Source of the DNA: Procambarus clarkii
Lineage: Eukaryota > Arthropoda > Malacostraca > Decapoda > Cambaridae
Length of the DNA: 64,000 nt
Reading direction: 5' to 3'
NCBI RefSeq assembly: GCF_040958095.1
Contig: NC_091181.1
Span: 21,637,875 to 21,701,874 of the forward strand
Of the stretch, positions 1 through 10,400 are shown one piece after another. The notes below the pieces were generated by a model. It ran no database searches. It was not told where the DNA came from and saw only the letters and a list, made by a program, of their open reading frames with translations. A program made the position numbers and the translations under genes. How positions within the stretch are numbered: position 1 is the first letter of the stretch; the number at the start of each line of letters is the position of its first letter.

Positions 1-345
1 ATTCAAGATTCATAAGAGAATTGATAGAGTAGATAAAGACAGGCTATTTAACAAAGGGGGCACACGCACTAGGGGGAGACAGGTGGAAACTGAGTGCCCA
101 AATGAGCCACACAGATATTAGAAAGAACTTTTTTGGTGTCAGAGTGGTTGACAAATGGAATGCATTAGGAAGTGATGTGGTGGAGGCTGACTCCATAGAC
201 AGTTTCAGGTGTAGATTTGATAGAGCCCAATAGGCTCAGGAACCTGTACACCTGTTGACTGACGGTTGAGAGGCGGGACCAAAGAGCCAGATCTCAACCC
301 CCACAGGCACAATTAGGTGAGTACAATTAGGTGAGTACACACACA
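1..345 (+). mobile_element. LINE-A 3' fragment (CR1/L2-like non-LTR retrotransposon)
   Basis: This is the extreme C-terminal coding part and 3' tail of a non-LTR retrotransposon. Translated, it gives the family pattern of an RTRG(H/D)RWK block, then a FFxVRVV(N/D)xWNAL block, then VEADSI and a phenylalanine-rich end near 215. The stop is followed by a tail with AGGCGGGACCAAAGAGCC and two AGGTGAGTACA units (about 310-340). The same tail recurs at 729-790, 1400-1535, 15300-15395 and 16075-16185. It is 5'-truncated by the window edge and cannot be active. Confidence 0.8.
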
Positions 346-346
346 A

Positions 347-651
347 GGGGCCGGTGGCTGGCTGGACAGCACGCTGGACGAGTGATCCTGTGGTCCCAGG
401 CTCGATTCCCGGCGCCGGCGAGAAACAATGGACAGAGTTTCTTTCACCCTGATGCACCTGTTACTTAGCAGTAAATAGGTACCTGGGAGTTAGTCAGCTG
501 TCACGGGCTGCTTCCTGGGATGTTTGTGTATGTGGTGTGGTGTGGGGGGAAAAAATTAGTAGTTAGTAACAGTTGATTGACAGTTGAGAGGCGGGCAGGA
601 AGAGCAGAGCTCAACCCCAGCAAGCACAACTAGGTGAATACAACTAGGTGA

Positions 652-654
<3 letters not shown>
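347..654 (+). mobile_element. tRNA-derived SINE, tail type A
   Basis: The head (about 347-420) is tRNA-like, with an A-box-like stretch and a clear B box (GGCTCGATTCC) near 399. The central block TTTCTTTCACCCTGATGC follows, then CCTGTTACYTAGCAGTAAATAGG and a GCTGCTTCCTGGG block. The 3' part (about 575-654) matches the LINE-A tail: TTGACAGTTGAGAGGCGGG, a CTCAACCCC block and two AGGTGAATACA units. A SINE of this kind would be mobilised by the LINE that shares its tail, here LINE-A; that is inference from the shared sequence. Confidence 0.8.

Positions 655-728
<74 letters not shown>
655..728. repeat. (CA)n microsatellite
   Basis: Pure CA dinucleotide repeat, directly continuous with the AATACACACAC end of the preceding SINE tail, suggesting it grew from that tail. 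Confidence 0.95.
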
Positions 729-729
<1 letters not shown>

Positions 730-790
730 GGCGGGACCAAAGAGCCAAAGCTCAACCCCCGCAAGCACAATTAGGTGAGTATACACAATG
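729..790 (+). mobile_element. LINE-A tail fragment
   Basis: Sixty bases that match the LINE-A 3' tail: AGGCGGGACCAAAGAGCC, a CTCAACCCCCGCAAGCAC block and one AGGTGAGTATACA unit. No coding part is left. Confidence 0.75.
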
Positions 791-1535
791 AATGAATGAA
801 ACTAGGCGGTGGAAACAGGAGGCCAGACACAGGATACAGAATGGCAGATGAAGTACTTCATGAAACGGACAGAAAAAAAGGTCTAAGACTTGATATCACA
901 CCAAACCTGTCTCCTGAAGCCCACATAGAATGAATAACATCTGCGGCATACGCTAGACTGGCTAACATCCGAACAGCCTTCAGGAACCTGTGTAATAAGA
1001 CCAATCCTGGAGTATGTGGCCCCTGCATGGAGCCTGTACCTTGTCAAGCACAAGACGAAGCTGGAAAAGGATCAGAGGTATGCCATTAGACTAGTCCCAG
1101 AACTAAGAGGCATGAGTTACGACGAAAAGCTGCGGGAAATGCACCTCATGACACTGGAAGACAGAAGAGCAAGGGAAGACATGATCACTACCTAAAAATC
1201 CTCATGGGAATTGACAGGGTAGACAGGGATAAATTGTTTAACACTGCTGGAACGCGAACAAGGGGACACAGGTGGAAACTAAGTACCCAAATGAGCCACA
1301 GGGACGTTAGAAAGAACTTTTTCAGTGTCAGAGTAGTTAACAGGTGGAATGCATTAGGCAGTGATTTGGTGGAGGCTGACTCCATACACAGCTTCAATTG
1401 TAGATATGATAGAACCCAGTAGGCTCAGGAACCTGTACATTAGTTGACTGACAGTTGAAAGGTGGGACCAAAGAGCCAGAGATCAACCCCCACAAGCACA
1501 ACTAGGTGAGTACAAACAGGTGAGTACACACACTC
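791..1535 (+). mobile_element. LINE-A 5'-truncated copy, RT C-terminus and tail
   Basis: It begins in the RT thumb region and aligns with 19255-19460 of the longer copy, with the LDITPNLSPEAHI block near 885-930 and the AAYARLANIR block near 935-970. It then has a deletion and frameshift (about 985-1000) and runs through the C-terminal FFSVRVVNRWNALGSD segment to a stop near 1422. The tail with two AGGTGAGTACA-like units follows (1500-1535). Nonsense changes (for example at about 930) make it a pseudo-copy. Confidence 0.85.
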
Positions 1536-1570
1536 ACACAGACACACACATACAGGTGTGGCGCCTGTAT

Positions 1571-1890
1571 AGGGCCGATGGCTGTGGGGACAGCACGCTT
1601 GATACGCAGTCATGTAGACAGGGGGTTCAATTCCCGGGGCCGGCAGAAACAAATGGGCAGAGTTTCTTTCACCCTGATGCCCCTGTTACCTAGCAGTAAA
1701 CAGGTACCTGGGGGTTAGACAGCTATTGCAGGCTGCTTCCTGGGGTGTGTGTGGGTGTGGGTGTGGGGAAGAAAAAAGTAAATAATAATAGTTAGTAACA
1801 GTTGATTGACGGTTGAGAGGCGGGCCAAAAGAGCAGAGCTCAAGCCCCGCAAGCACAACTAGATGAATACAACTAGGTGAATACAGGTGA
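1571..1890 (+). mobile_element. tRNA-derived SINE, tail type A
   Basis: Second copy of the 347-654 SINE: degraded tRNA-like head with B box GGTTCAATTCC near 1625, central TTTCTTTCACCCTGATGC block near 1662-1680, TAGCAGTAAACAGGTACC, then a GT-rich stretch. The 3' end again equals the LINE-A tail (GTTGAGAGGCGGG, CAAGCACAACTAG, AGGTGAATACA). It sits directly after the LINE-A tail at 1535. Confidence 0.8.
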
Positions 1891-2250
1891 GGCTGGATGT
1901 GTTAAATAGGCCAAAGGGAGAAGATAGAAAACAAAAAACTAAATTTGATCACTAAATAAAAAATAGTAACGGGAATCAACAAACTTGATAAGGAAGAACT
2001 CTTGATAAGGTAGAACTCTTGATAAGGAAGAACTCTTGATAAGGAAAGGTACCGAAAAAACGTTAAAAAGTTCACTTTTGGAAACATAATGGTAGACGGT
2101 TGGAACAAGTAAAATGAGAAGGTGGTGGAGGCCAAAACCGTCAGTAGTTTCATAGCGTTATAGGACCACCAGTACTGGTAAGTCGGAACACCACGAGCGT
2201 AGCTCTCATCCTGTAACTACACTTAAGTAATTACACGCACACACACACAC
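1891..2250 (+). mobile_element. LINE-C 3' fragment (related CR1-like family)
   Basis: The segment ends in a decayed C-terminal coding motif (GTGGTGGAGGCC reading as VVEA followed by a K-V-S-S-F block near 2120-2155). Its tail, GTAACTACACTTAAGTAATTACAC, runs into (CA)n. The motif order is that of LINE-A but the tail differs, so this is a separate subfamily. An 18-20 bp direct repeat (AGAACTCTTGATAAGG, three copies, 1995-2045) lies upstream. Nothing here can encode a functional protein. Confidence 0.6.
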
Positions 2251-2282
2251 ATACAATATCCTCAACAAACACTCACATTCAC
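2236..2282. repeat. Left remnant of the AC-rich minisatellite hit by the foldback
   Basis: The CA tract and the CATACAATATCCTCAACAAACAC stretch resemble the 27-bp unit at 11986-13280. The foldback element therefore appears to have split this repeat. The last six bases (2277-2282, ATTCAC) are the left target-site duplication. Confidence 0.6.
2277..2282. other. Left target-site duplication ATTCAC
   Basis: Six bases immediately outside the AGTAGTAGGG terminus, identical to 11980-11985. Confidence 0.85.
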
Positions 2283-4079
2283 AGTAGTAGGGAGTAAGAC
2301 GCCCAGGTGATTTTTTTTTTCAGGCCAGAGATCACCTGTGAGGCATAAGACGCACAGGTGATATTTTGTTCGAGGACAAATATCACGCGTATGGCTTCGG
2401 GTTTTCAGGTCAAATATCCCGCATATGGCTTCAGGTTTTTCAGGTAAATTTTGTCAGTCACAGATTTTAGAATTTTGTCAAAGTTCTTATAATGAAAATA
2501 ATGTTATACGAGTTTGTTAAAGTTCTTATGATGAAAATAATTTCCGAGACTTTAGAAGTTTGTTAAAGTTCTTATCATGAAATAATGTCATACGAGTTTT
2601 GTTAAAAGTTCTTATTTGTTTCTTACTTAGAAACTTGTATATTGCTATATATCTGAATCATTTCACTGCCTCTCCCGCTCGTACCTCACACCCGCTCCCT
2701 CCCCCCCCCCCCCTTACCTCACAATATCTCGCGTCGCCTTTATTTACCTTATGCCAGCCAGCCAGACGCTGCATGCAGGTCACCTCTTATCTTATCTTAT
2801 CTTATCTTCTCCATAATATCTGGACCGTCCCTCTCTCTCTCTCTCTCTCTCTCTCCTTCATATTGTTCATTCATAGTTCCTTTTCATTAAACTATTCAGT
2901 TTTACATATATAAACAAAGTCAAGGGACTAGCTCATGTTCCCACCTTAGTTTTACTAATACATCTTCTTTAGTATCCAATCATTTTCTTCGAGATTTAAA
3001 ACACAGCTATTTCAAACGTATTAAAATACAATAATTTGGTATCGAGCTCCAGCTCCTATCCCCGCCTTAGTCCCCCTGTCGTATAATGAATACTAACAGT
3101 CCAATCCCTCTAAAATTTAAAAATAATCATATTTCAAACGTAGTTCAATACAGTAATTTAGTTATCGAGCTCCAGCTCTTGTCCTCTACCTTAGTTCCCT
3201 CTTGGGTCTTCGGTATTATCCTACCAAATTCCCTGAAATTTCTACCCTCTGTATTTCAGACGTAGTTTAGTAAATCCAAACAATTATCAAACTCTAGCTC
3301 TTGTCCCCCAGCTTAGTTCATTTGTACAAGATCGTTAGTAACAGATCAATTTCCCCCGAAATTTAAAGCAGACATACTTCAAAGTTAGTAAATAAGATCA
3401 AGTCAGCTACTGAGCTCCAGCTCTCATCCCCCACCCTACTCCACCCTCAAGTCTTTGTTAATATCCTATCAATTTCCCCAAAATTTTTTACCCTCTGTAT
3501 TTCAGACATAGTAAATAAGATGTAAACAATTATAAAACTCTAGCTCTTGTCCTCTGTCCAAGTTCACTCATGTAAATTCATTACTATCAGTCCAAATCCC
3601 CCTGAGATTTAAACACCCAACTACATTTTCAGACATAGTAAATAAAAACCAGTTCAGTTATCAAGTTTCAACTATTGTCCCCCAGCTTAGTTCATTTTGT
3701 ACAAATTCTTTATTTTCCAACTAAATCACCCTGAGATTTAAGATCACCTTATTTCTAACGAAGTAAAATTAATCTGGACATTAGCAAAGTTCCATTTCCT
3801 CAGTCTTAGATCATCGAACATAATTATATCCGATCAAGTCCCTCTCCAGCCTATCTGTTTATCAGAGTAATTACCTTACCCTCTTTGTCTTTCCTCAACT
3901 AAAATAGTCAAATGTAACTTTTTCAACACTTTCGTAACTAAAATTATATGCCGCTAAGTAAGAAAAATAGTCAAATGTAACTTTTTCAGCACTTTCGTAA
4001 AAATTATATGTCGTTAAGTAAGAAAAATAGTCAAAGGTGCTCTCCGTAACACCAAAGTTACTCTTCGAGATAACAAAAG

Positions 4080-5640
4080 ACACTCTCAAACACTCAAAAA
4101 TTTACTCGCATCCTCAAAGTTATTCTCAGTCATCAAAAAGTTAATCTCAGTCATCAAAATGCTATTCTCTAAGTAGCCTTTCATTCATCAGAGAAACTTT
4201 CTAAGACATCTTCGTTCATTAAAGTTAATCTCAGAGGCATAAAAGTTATTCTCAGAGTCATCAAAAAGTTAATCTCAGTCATCAAAATGCTATTCTCTAA
4301 GTAACCTTTCGTTCATCAGAGAATCTTTCTAAGACATCTTCGTTCATTAAAGTTAATCTCAGAGGCATAAAAGTTTTTCTCAGAGCTATCAAACTTATTC
4401 TCGATGCCATCAAAAAGTATTTTCTCGTTCATCAAAGTTAATCTCAAGAGTTAACAAAGGTAATCTCTAACTCACTTTCGTTCAACATATTAATTCTCTA
4501 AGTCCTCAAAGTTATTCTCTAAGACAACAAAGTTATTCTCTAAGACAACAAAGTCTTTCTAAGAGCTATCAAACTTGTTCTCAAAGTCATCAAAGTTATT
4601 CCAAGAGACGTCAAAGTTAATCTAAGACATCATCTTTCATCAAAGATATTCTCTCTAAGCCATCAATGTTCTTCTCTAAGACATAAATGTTATTCTCTAA
4701 GACAAAGTCTTTCTCAGAGCTATCAAACTTGTTCTCAAAGTCATCAAAGTTATTCCAAGAGACGTCAAAGTTAATCTAAGACATCATCTTTCATCAAAGA
4801 TATTCTCTCTAAGCCATCAATGTTCTTCTCTAAGACATAAAAGTTATTCTCTAAGACAACAAAGTCTTTCTCAGAGCTATCAAACTTGTTCTCAAAGTCA
4901 TCAAAGTTATTCCAAGAGACGTCAAAGTTAATCTAAGACATCATCTTTCATCAAAGATATTCTCTCTAAGCCATCAATGTTCTTCTCCAAGACATAAAAG
5001 TTATTCTCTATGTCATCAAAAAGTTATTCTCTATGTCATCAAAAAGTTATTCTCTGAGCTAACAAAATACTACTCATGTTCTCAAAGACATTCTCAAAGT
5101 CATCAAAGTTATTCTAAGAGCTATCAAACTTGTTCTCAAAGTCATCAAAGTTATTCACAGAGTCATCAAAGTTATTCTCTAACTCACTTTTGTTCATTAA
5201 AGTTAATTTCTATGTTATAAAAGTTTTTCTCAGAGACATCTAAAGTTAATCTTGCTCATAAAAGTTGTTCTCAAAGAAATAAAAGTTATTCTCAGAGACA
5301 TCTAAAGTTAATCTTGCTCATCAAAGTTGTTCTCTAAGACATAAAAGTTATTCTCAGAGTCATCAAAAGTTGTTCTCTAAGACATCAATGTTGCTATCTA
5401 AGACATCAAAGATGTTCTCTAAATCATAAAAGTTAATCTTTAAGTCACCTTCGTTCATTAGAGAAACTTTCCAATCCATATTCGTAGACCAAAGTTATTC
5501 TCAGAGTCATCAAAGTGATCTCTAATTCACCTTCGTTCTCCAAAAGTTGTTCTCTAAGACACCTTCGTTCATCAAAGAAACTCTCCTTCTTCCATCATGT
5601 TATTCTTTAAGACATCTTCAGTCATAAAATTTCTCTCCAA
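4080..5640 (+). repeat. Tandem ATCAAAGTTATTCTCTAAG repeats, left arm
   Basis: Irregular tandem units of roughly 25-32 bp built on ATCAAAGTTATTCTC. From about 4545 to 5010 they are organised as about three larger units of some 150-160 bp carrying GAGACGTCAAAG and CATCATCTTTCATC. The reverse complement is at about 8815-9780, with two of the larger units. Confidence 0.8.
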
Positions 5641-5744
5641 AATGTAACTAGTTCAGCTTTTCATACCAAACCTGCACTTCTGTTAAAATATATTTTCTTA
5701 GTCGCTTTACCCTAAAACTGTTCTCTGAACTACACTGTTCAAAC

Positions 5745-6540
5745 CTAACTTTACCTATCCTAACTTAACTTACCTTACCTTTACCTATCTTACCTAACTT
5801 AACCTTCATAACCTAACTTTACCTATCCTAACATAACTTACCTTACCTTACCTTACCTTACCTATCTTACCTAACTTTACCTATCTTACCTAACTTAACC
5901 TGCATAACCTAACTTTACCTATCCTAACATAACTTACCTTACCTTACCTATCTTACCTAACTTTACCTATCTTACCTAACTTAACCTTCATAACCTAACT
6001 TTACCTATCTTACCTAACTTTACCTATCTTACCTAACTTAACCTTCATAACCTAACTTTAACTATCCTAACATAACTTACCTTACCTTACCTATCTTACC
6101 TAACTTTACCTATCCTAACATAACTTACCTTACCTTACCTATCATACCTAACCTAACTTACCTACATTTACCTAACTTAACCTGCTTAACCTAACTTTAC
6201 CTATCCTAACTTAACTTACCTAACTTATCCTGCTTAATCTAACTTACCTACATTACCTAACTTAACCTGCTTAACCTAACTTACATAATTTAACCTAACT
6301 TATCCTGCTTAACCTAACTTACCTTATCTTACCTAACCTAACTTGCTTAACCTAACTTGCTTAACCTAACTTACATAATTTAACCTGCTTAACCTAACTT
6401 ACATAACTTAACCTGCTTAACCTAACTTATATAACTTATCTTACCTATCCTAACGTAACCTAACTTGCTTTACCTAACTTAATCTTACATTCCCAAACTG
6501 ATGTATCCTAACTTATCTAGTCCAACCAGACATGATCTAA
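5745..6540 (+). repeat. CCTAA-rich tandem repeats, left arm
   Basis: Degenerate units of about 10 bp such as ACCTAACTTT and ACCTATCTT. The CCTAA core matches the complement of the arthropod telomeric repeat TTAGG, but spacing is irregular and it is not a (TTAGG)n array. The mirror copy lies at about 7960-8710. Confidence 0.8.
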
Positions 6541-7066
6541 CTTACATAATTATTCCTGCTTGTCTTTTGTGTTTCGTCAATCATTGTCTCATATTCATTT
6601 ACTCATTTCAAGGGTTAATTTCTCAAATGGACATTTCTGCATTTCAAGTGTTATTTGTTTAAGATTGGGTGTTTAACCATTTCAAAGGATTTTTGTTATA
6701 TATGGGAATTTACTCGTTTCAAGGGCAAATTTTTAAAATGGTCATTTTTGCAGATCAAGGGTTATTTGTTAAAGTTCATCAAGTTGCTCATAAGTTTTAT
6801 TTATTATGTTTGTTATTATTTATTCTTATTCCCCAACCCCTTAACCTAACCTCTTGTAATCTTAGTGTATTTAGTAGGTTCTATCATATGTTCTTAATCC
6901 CCAACCCTTTAACCTAACCTTTCAGATGTAGTTTATTGTGTTTTTGACGTATTTGTTGAATATATTATCCTTTTCATAACCTTTCAGATGTAGTTTTGTT
7001 TCTCCTTTGTATATTTTTACCCAAACCCACCATCCCACTTATCCTTCTTTCCTTCTTTTACTTTGT

Positions 7067-7415
7067 TTTCACATATAAGTTCATTCTTTATCTTAGAAAT
7101 AATAAAATTACAATAGTAAAGAATCAGATCTACTAAGACTTGAAATTGAGAAAAACAAGAGAACAAGTGAGTGAGAGCATGAAAAGAGGAGAAAAAAGTA
7201 AGAGAGAGGGGGGAGGAAGAGCATGGGAGCACTAAGACTTGAATTTGAGAAAAGAAAAACTAAGTGAATGAGAGTGAGGGTGAGAGAATGGGAGCATTAA
7301 GACTTGAATTTGAGAAAGAAGAGAGCATTTGAGCAAATGAGTGAGAGAGAGGGGGAGGAAGAGAGAGAATAAGGGAGAGAGATAGAAAAGGAGGGTTAGA
7401 AGGAGTAGGAGAAAC
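7067..7415. other. Asymmetric spacer at the palindrome centre
   Basis: About 350 bp with no reverse-complement partner. It is purine-rich (GAGAGA, GGGGAGGAAGAG) and contains three copies of TAAGACTTGAA(T/A)TTGAGAAA at about 7133, 7231 and 7300. It would be the loop if the element folded. Confidence 0.7.
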
Positions 7416-10400
7416 AAAGTAAAAGAAGGAAAGAAGGATAAGTGGGATGGTGGGTTTGGGTAAAAATATACAAAAGGAGAAACAAAACTACATCTGAAAG
7501 GTTATGAAAAGGATAATATATTCAACAAATACGTCAAAAACACAATAAACTACATCTGAAAGGTTAGGTTAAAGGGTTGGGGAATAAGAACATATGATAG
7601 AACCTACTAAATACACTAAGATTACAAGAGGTTAGGTTAAGGGGTTGGGGAATAAGAATAAATGATAAAAAACATAATAAATACAACTTATGAGCAACTT
7701 GAGGAACTTTAACAAATAACCCTTGATCTGCAAAAATGACCATTTGAGAAATTTGCCCTTGAAACGTGTAAATTCCCATATATAACAAAAATCCTTTGAA
7801 ATGGTTAAACACCCAATCTTAAACAAATAACACTTGAAATGCAGAAATGTCCATTTGAGAAATTAACCCTTGAAATGAGTAAATGAATATGAGACAATGA
7901 TTGACGAAACACAAAAGACAAGCAGGAATAATTATGTAAGTTAGATCATGTCTGGTTGGACTAGATAAGTTAGGATACATCAGTTTGGGAATGTAAGATT
8001 AAGTTAGGTAAAGCAAGTTAGGTTACGTAAGGATAGGTAAGATAAGTTATATAAGTTAGGTTAAGCAGGTTAAGTTATGTAAGTTAGTTTAAGCAGGTTA
8101 AATTATGTAAGTTAGGTTAGGCAAGCTAGGTTAGGTAAGGTAAGGTAAGTTAGGTTAAGCAGGATAAGTTAGATTAAATTATGTAAGTTAGGTTAAGCAG
8201 GTTAAGTTAGGTAATGTAGGTAAATTAGGTTAAGCAGGATAAGTTAGGTAAGTTAAGTTAGGATAGGTAAAGTTAGGTTAAGCAGGTTAAGTTAGGTAAA
8301 TGTAGGTAAGTTAGGTTAGGTATGATAGGTAAGGTAAGGTAAGTTATATTAGGATAGGTAAAGTTAGGTAAGATAGGTAAGGTAAGGTAAGTTATGTTGG
8401 GATAGGTAAAGTTAGGTTATGAAGGTTAAGTTAGGTAAGATAGGTAAAGTTAGGTAAGATAGGTAAAGTTAGGTTATGAAGGTTAAGTTAGGTAAGATAG
8501 GTAAAGTTAGGTAAGATAGGTAAGGTAAGGTAAGTTATGTTAGGATAGGTAAGGTTAGGTTATGCAGGTTAAGTTAGGTAAGATAGGTAAAGTTAGGTAA
8601 GATAGGTAAGGTAAGGTAAGGTAAGTTATGTTAGGATAGGTAAAGTTAGGTTATGAAGGTTAAGTTAGGTAAGATAGGTAAAGGTAAGGTAAGTTAAGTT
8701 AGGATAGGTAAAGTTAGGTTTGAACAGTGTAGTTCAGAGAACAGTTTTAGGGTAAAGCGACTAAGAAAATATATTTTAACAGAAGTGCAGGTTTGGTATG
8801 AAAAGCTGAACTAGTTACATTTTGGAGAGAAATTTTATGACTGAAGATGTCTTAAAGAATAACATGATGGAAGAAGGAGAGTTTCTTTGATGAACGAAGG
8901 TGTCTTAGAGAACAACTTTTGGAGAACGAAGGTGAATTAGAGATCACTTTGATGACTCTGAGAATAACTTTGGTCAACGAATATGGATTGGAAAGTTTCT
9001 CTAATGAACGAAGGTGACTTAAAGATTAACTTTTATGATTTAGAGAACATCTTTGATGTCTTAGATAGCAACATTGATGTTTTAGAGAACAACGTTTGAT
9101 GACTCTGAGAATAACTTTTATGTCTTAGAGAACAACTTTGATGAGCAAGATTAACTTTAGATGTCTCTGAGAATAACTTTTATTTCTTTGAGAACAACTT
9201 TTATGAGCAAGATTAACTTTAGATGTCTCTGAGAAAAACTTTTATAACATAGAAATTAACTTTAATGAACAAAAGTGAGTTAGAGAATAACTTTGATGAC
9301 TCTGTGAATAACTTTGATGACTTTGAGAACAAGTTTGATAGCTCTTAGAATAACTTTGATGACTTTGAGAATGTCTTTGAGAACATGAGTAGTATTTTGT
9401 TAGCTCAGAGAATAACTTTTTGATGACATAGAGAATAACTTTTTGATGACATAGAGAATAACTTTTATGTCTTGGAGAAGAACATTGATGGCTTAGAGAG
9501 AATATCTTTGATGAAAGATGATGTCTTAGATTAACTTTGACGTCTCTTGGAATAACTTTGATGACTTTGAGAACAAGTTTGATAGCTCTGAGAAAGACTT
9601 TGTTGTCTTAGAGAATAACTTTTATGTCTTAGAGAAGAACATTGATGGCTTAGAGAGAATATCTTTGATGAAAGATGATGTCTTAGATTAACTTTGACGT
9701 CTCTTGGAATAACTTTGATGACTTTGAGAACAAGTTTGATAGCTCTGAGAAAGACTTTGTTGTCTTAGAGAATAACTTTGAGGACATGATGTACATGAAA
9801 ACATGACAAAGAACATAGAGAACATACGGGGAAAATGGTAGAAAACAGAAAAAATGAGAAAAACAGGTGAAAAAAATATGAACTGAGCATGCTGTGAACA
9901 TTTGTAGAACATGGAATGAACACAGAAAACATGGAAAAAAATGTGAAGAACACAGCTGAATATAGAGAAAATATGTAAATACAGTATGATTATTGAAAGT
10001 TTGGATATATTGGGGATGAGAAGGTAAGGGAGGGGAAGGGTAAGGTGATTATTCTGATAAACAGAAAGGCTGGAGAGGGACTTGATCGGATATAATTATG
10101 TTCGATGATCTAAGACAGAGGAAATGGAGCTTGGCTAATGTCCAGATTAATTTTACTACGTTAGAAATAAGGTGATCTTAAATCTCAGGGTGATTTAGTT
10201 GGAAAATAAAGAACTTGTACAAAATGAACTAAGCTGGGGGACAAGAGTTGAAACTTGATAACTGAAATGGTTTTTATTTACTATGTCTGAAAATGTAGTT
10301 GGGTGTTTAAATCTCAGGGGGATTTGGACTGATAGTAATGAATTCACAGGAGTGAACTTGGACAGAGGACAAGAGCTCGAGTTTTATAATTATTTACATC

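Larger units (their letters stand above)
2283..7066 (+). repeat. Left arm of the foldback
   Basis: Sub-blocks, outside to inside: AT-rich terminal subrepeats with CAGGTGA and GGTTTTCAGG (2283-2600); a block with (CTTAT)n and (CT)n (2640-2900); about seven units of roughly 120-125 bp with GAGCTCCAGCTC or a variant (2930-3890); three units of about 60-65 bp with TCAAATGTAACTTTTTCA (3890-4050), not clearly mirrored on the right; ATCAAAGTTATTCTC repeats (4080-5640); ACCTAACTTTACC repeats (5745-6540); and an inner AT-rich block ending AAGTAAAAG-complementary (6540-7066). Confidence 0.85.

Noticed and set aside
5745..6540. True telomere or chromosome end
   Set aside because: The CCTAA cores are irregularly spaced within decamers, the array is mirrored inside a transposed element and ordinary sequence continues on both sides.
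6655..7826. Paired ORFs of 64 and 82 codons in both arms of the palindrome
   Set aside because: They are mirror copies of the same AT-rich sequence, short, overlapping in two frames and without domains. The apparent conservation is explained by the inverted repeat.
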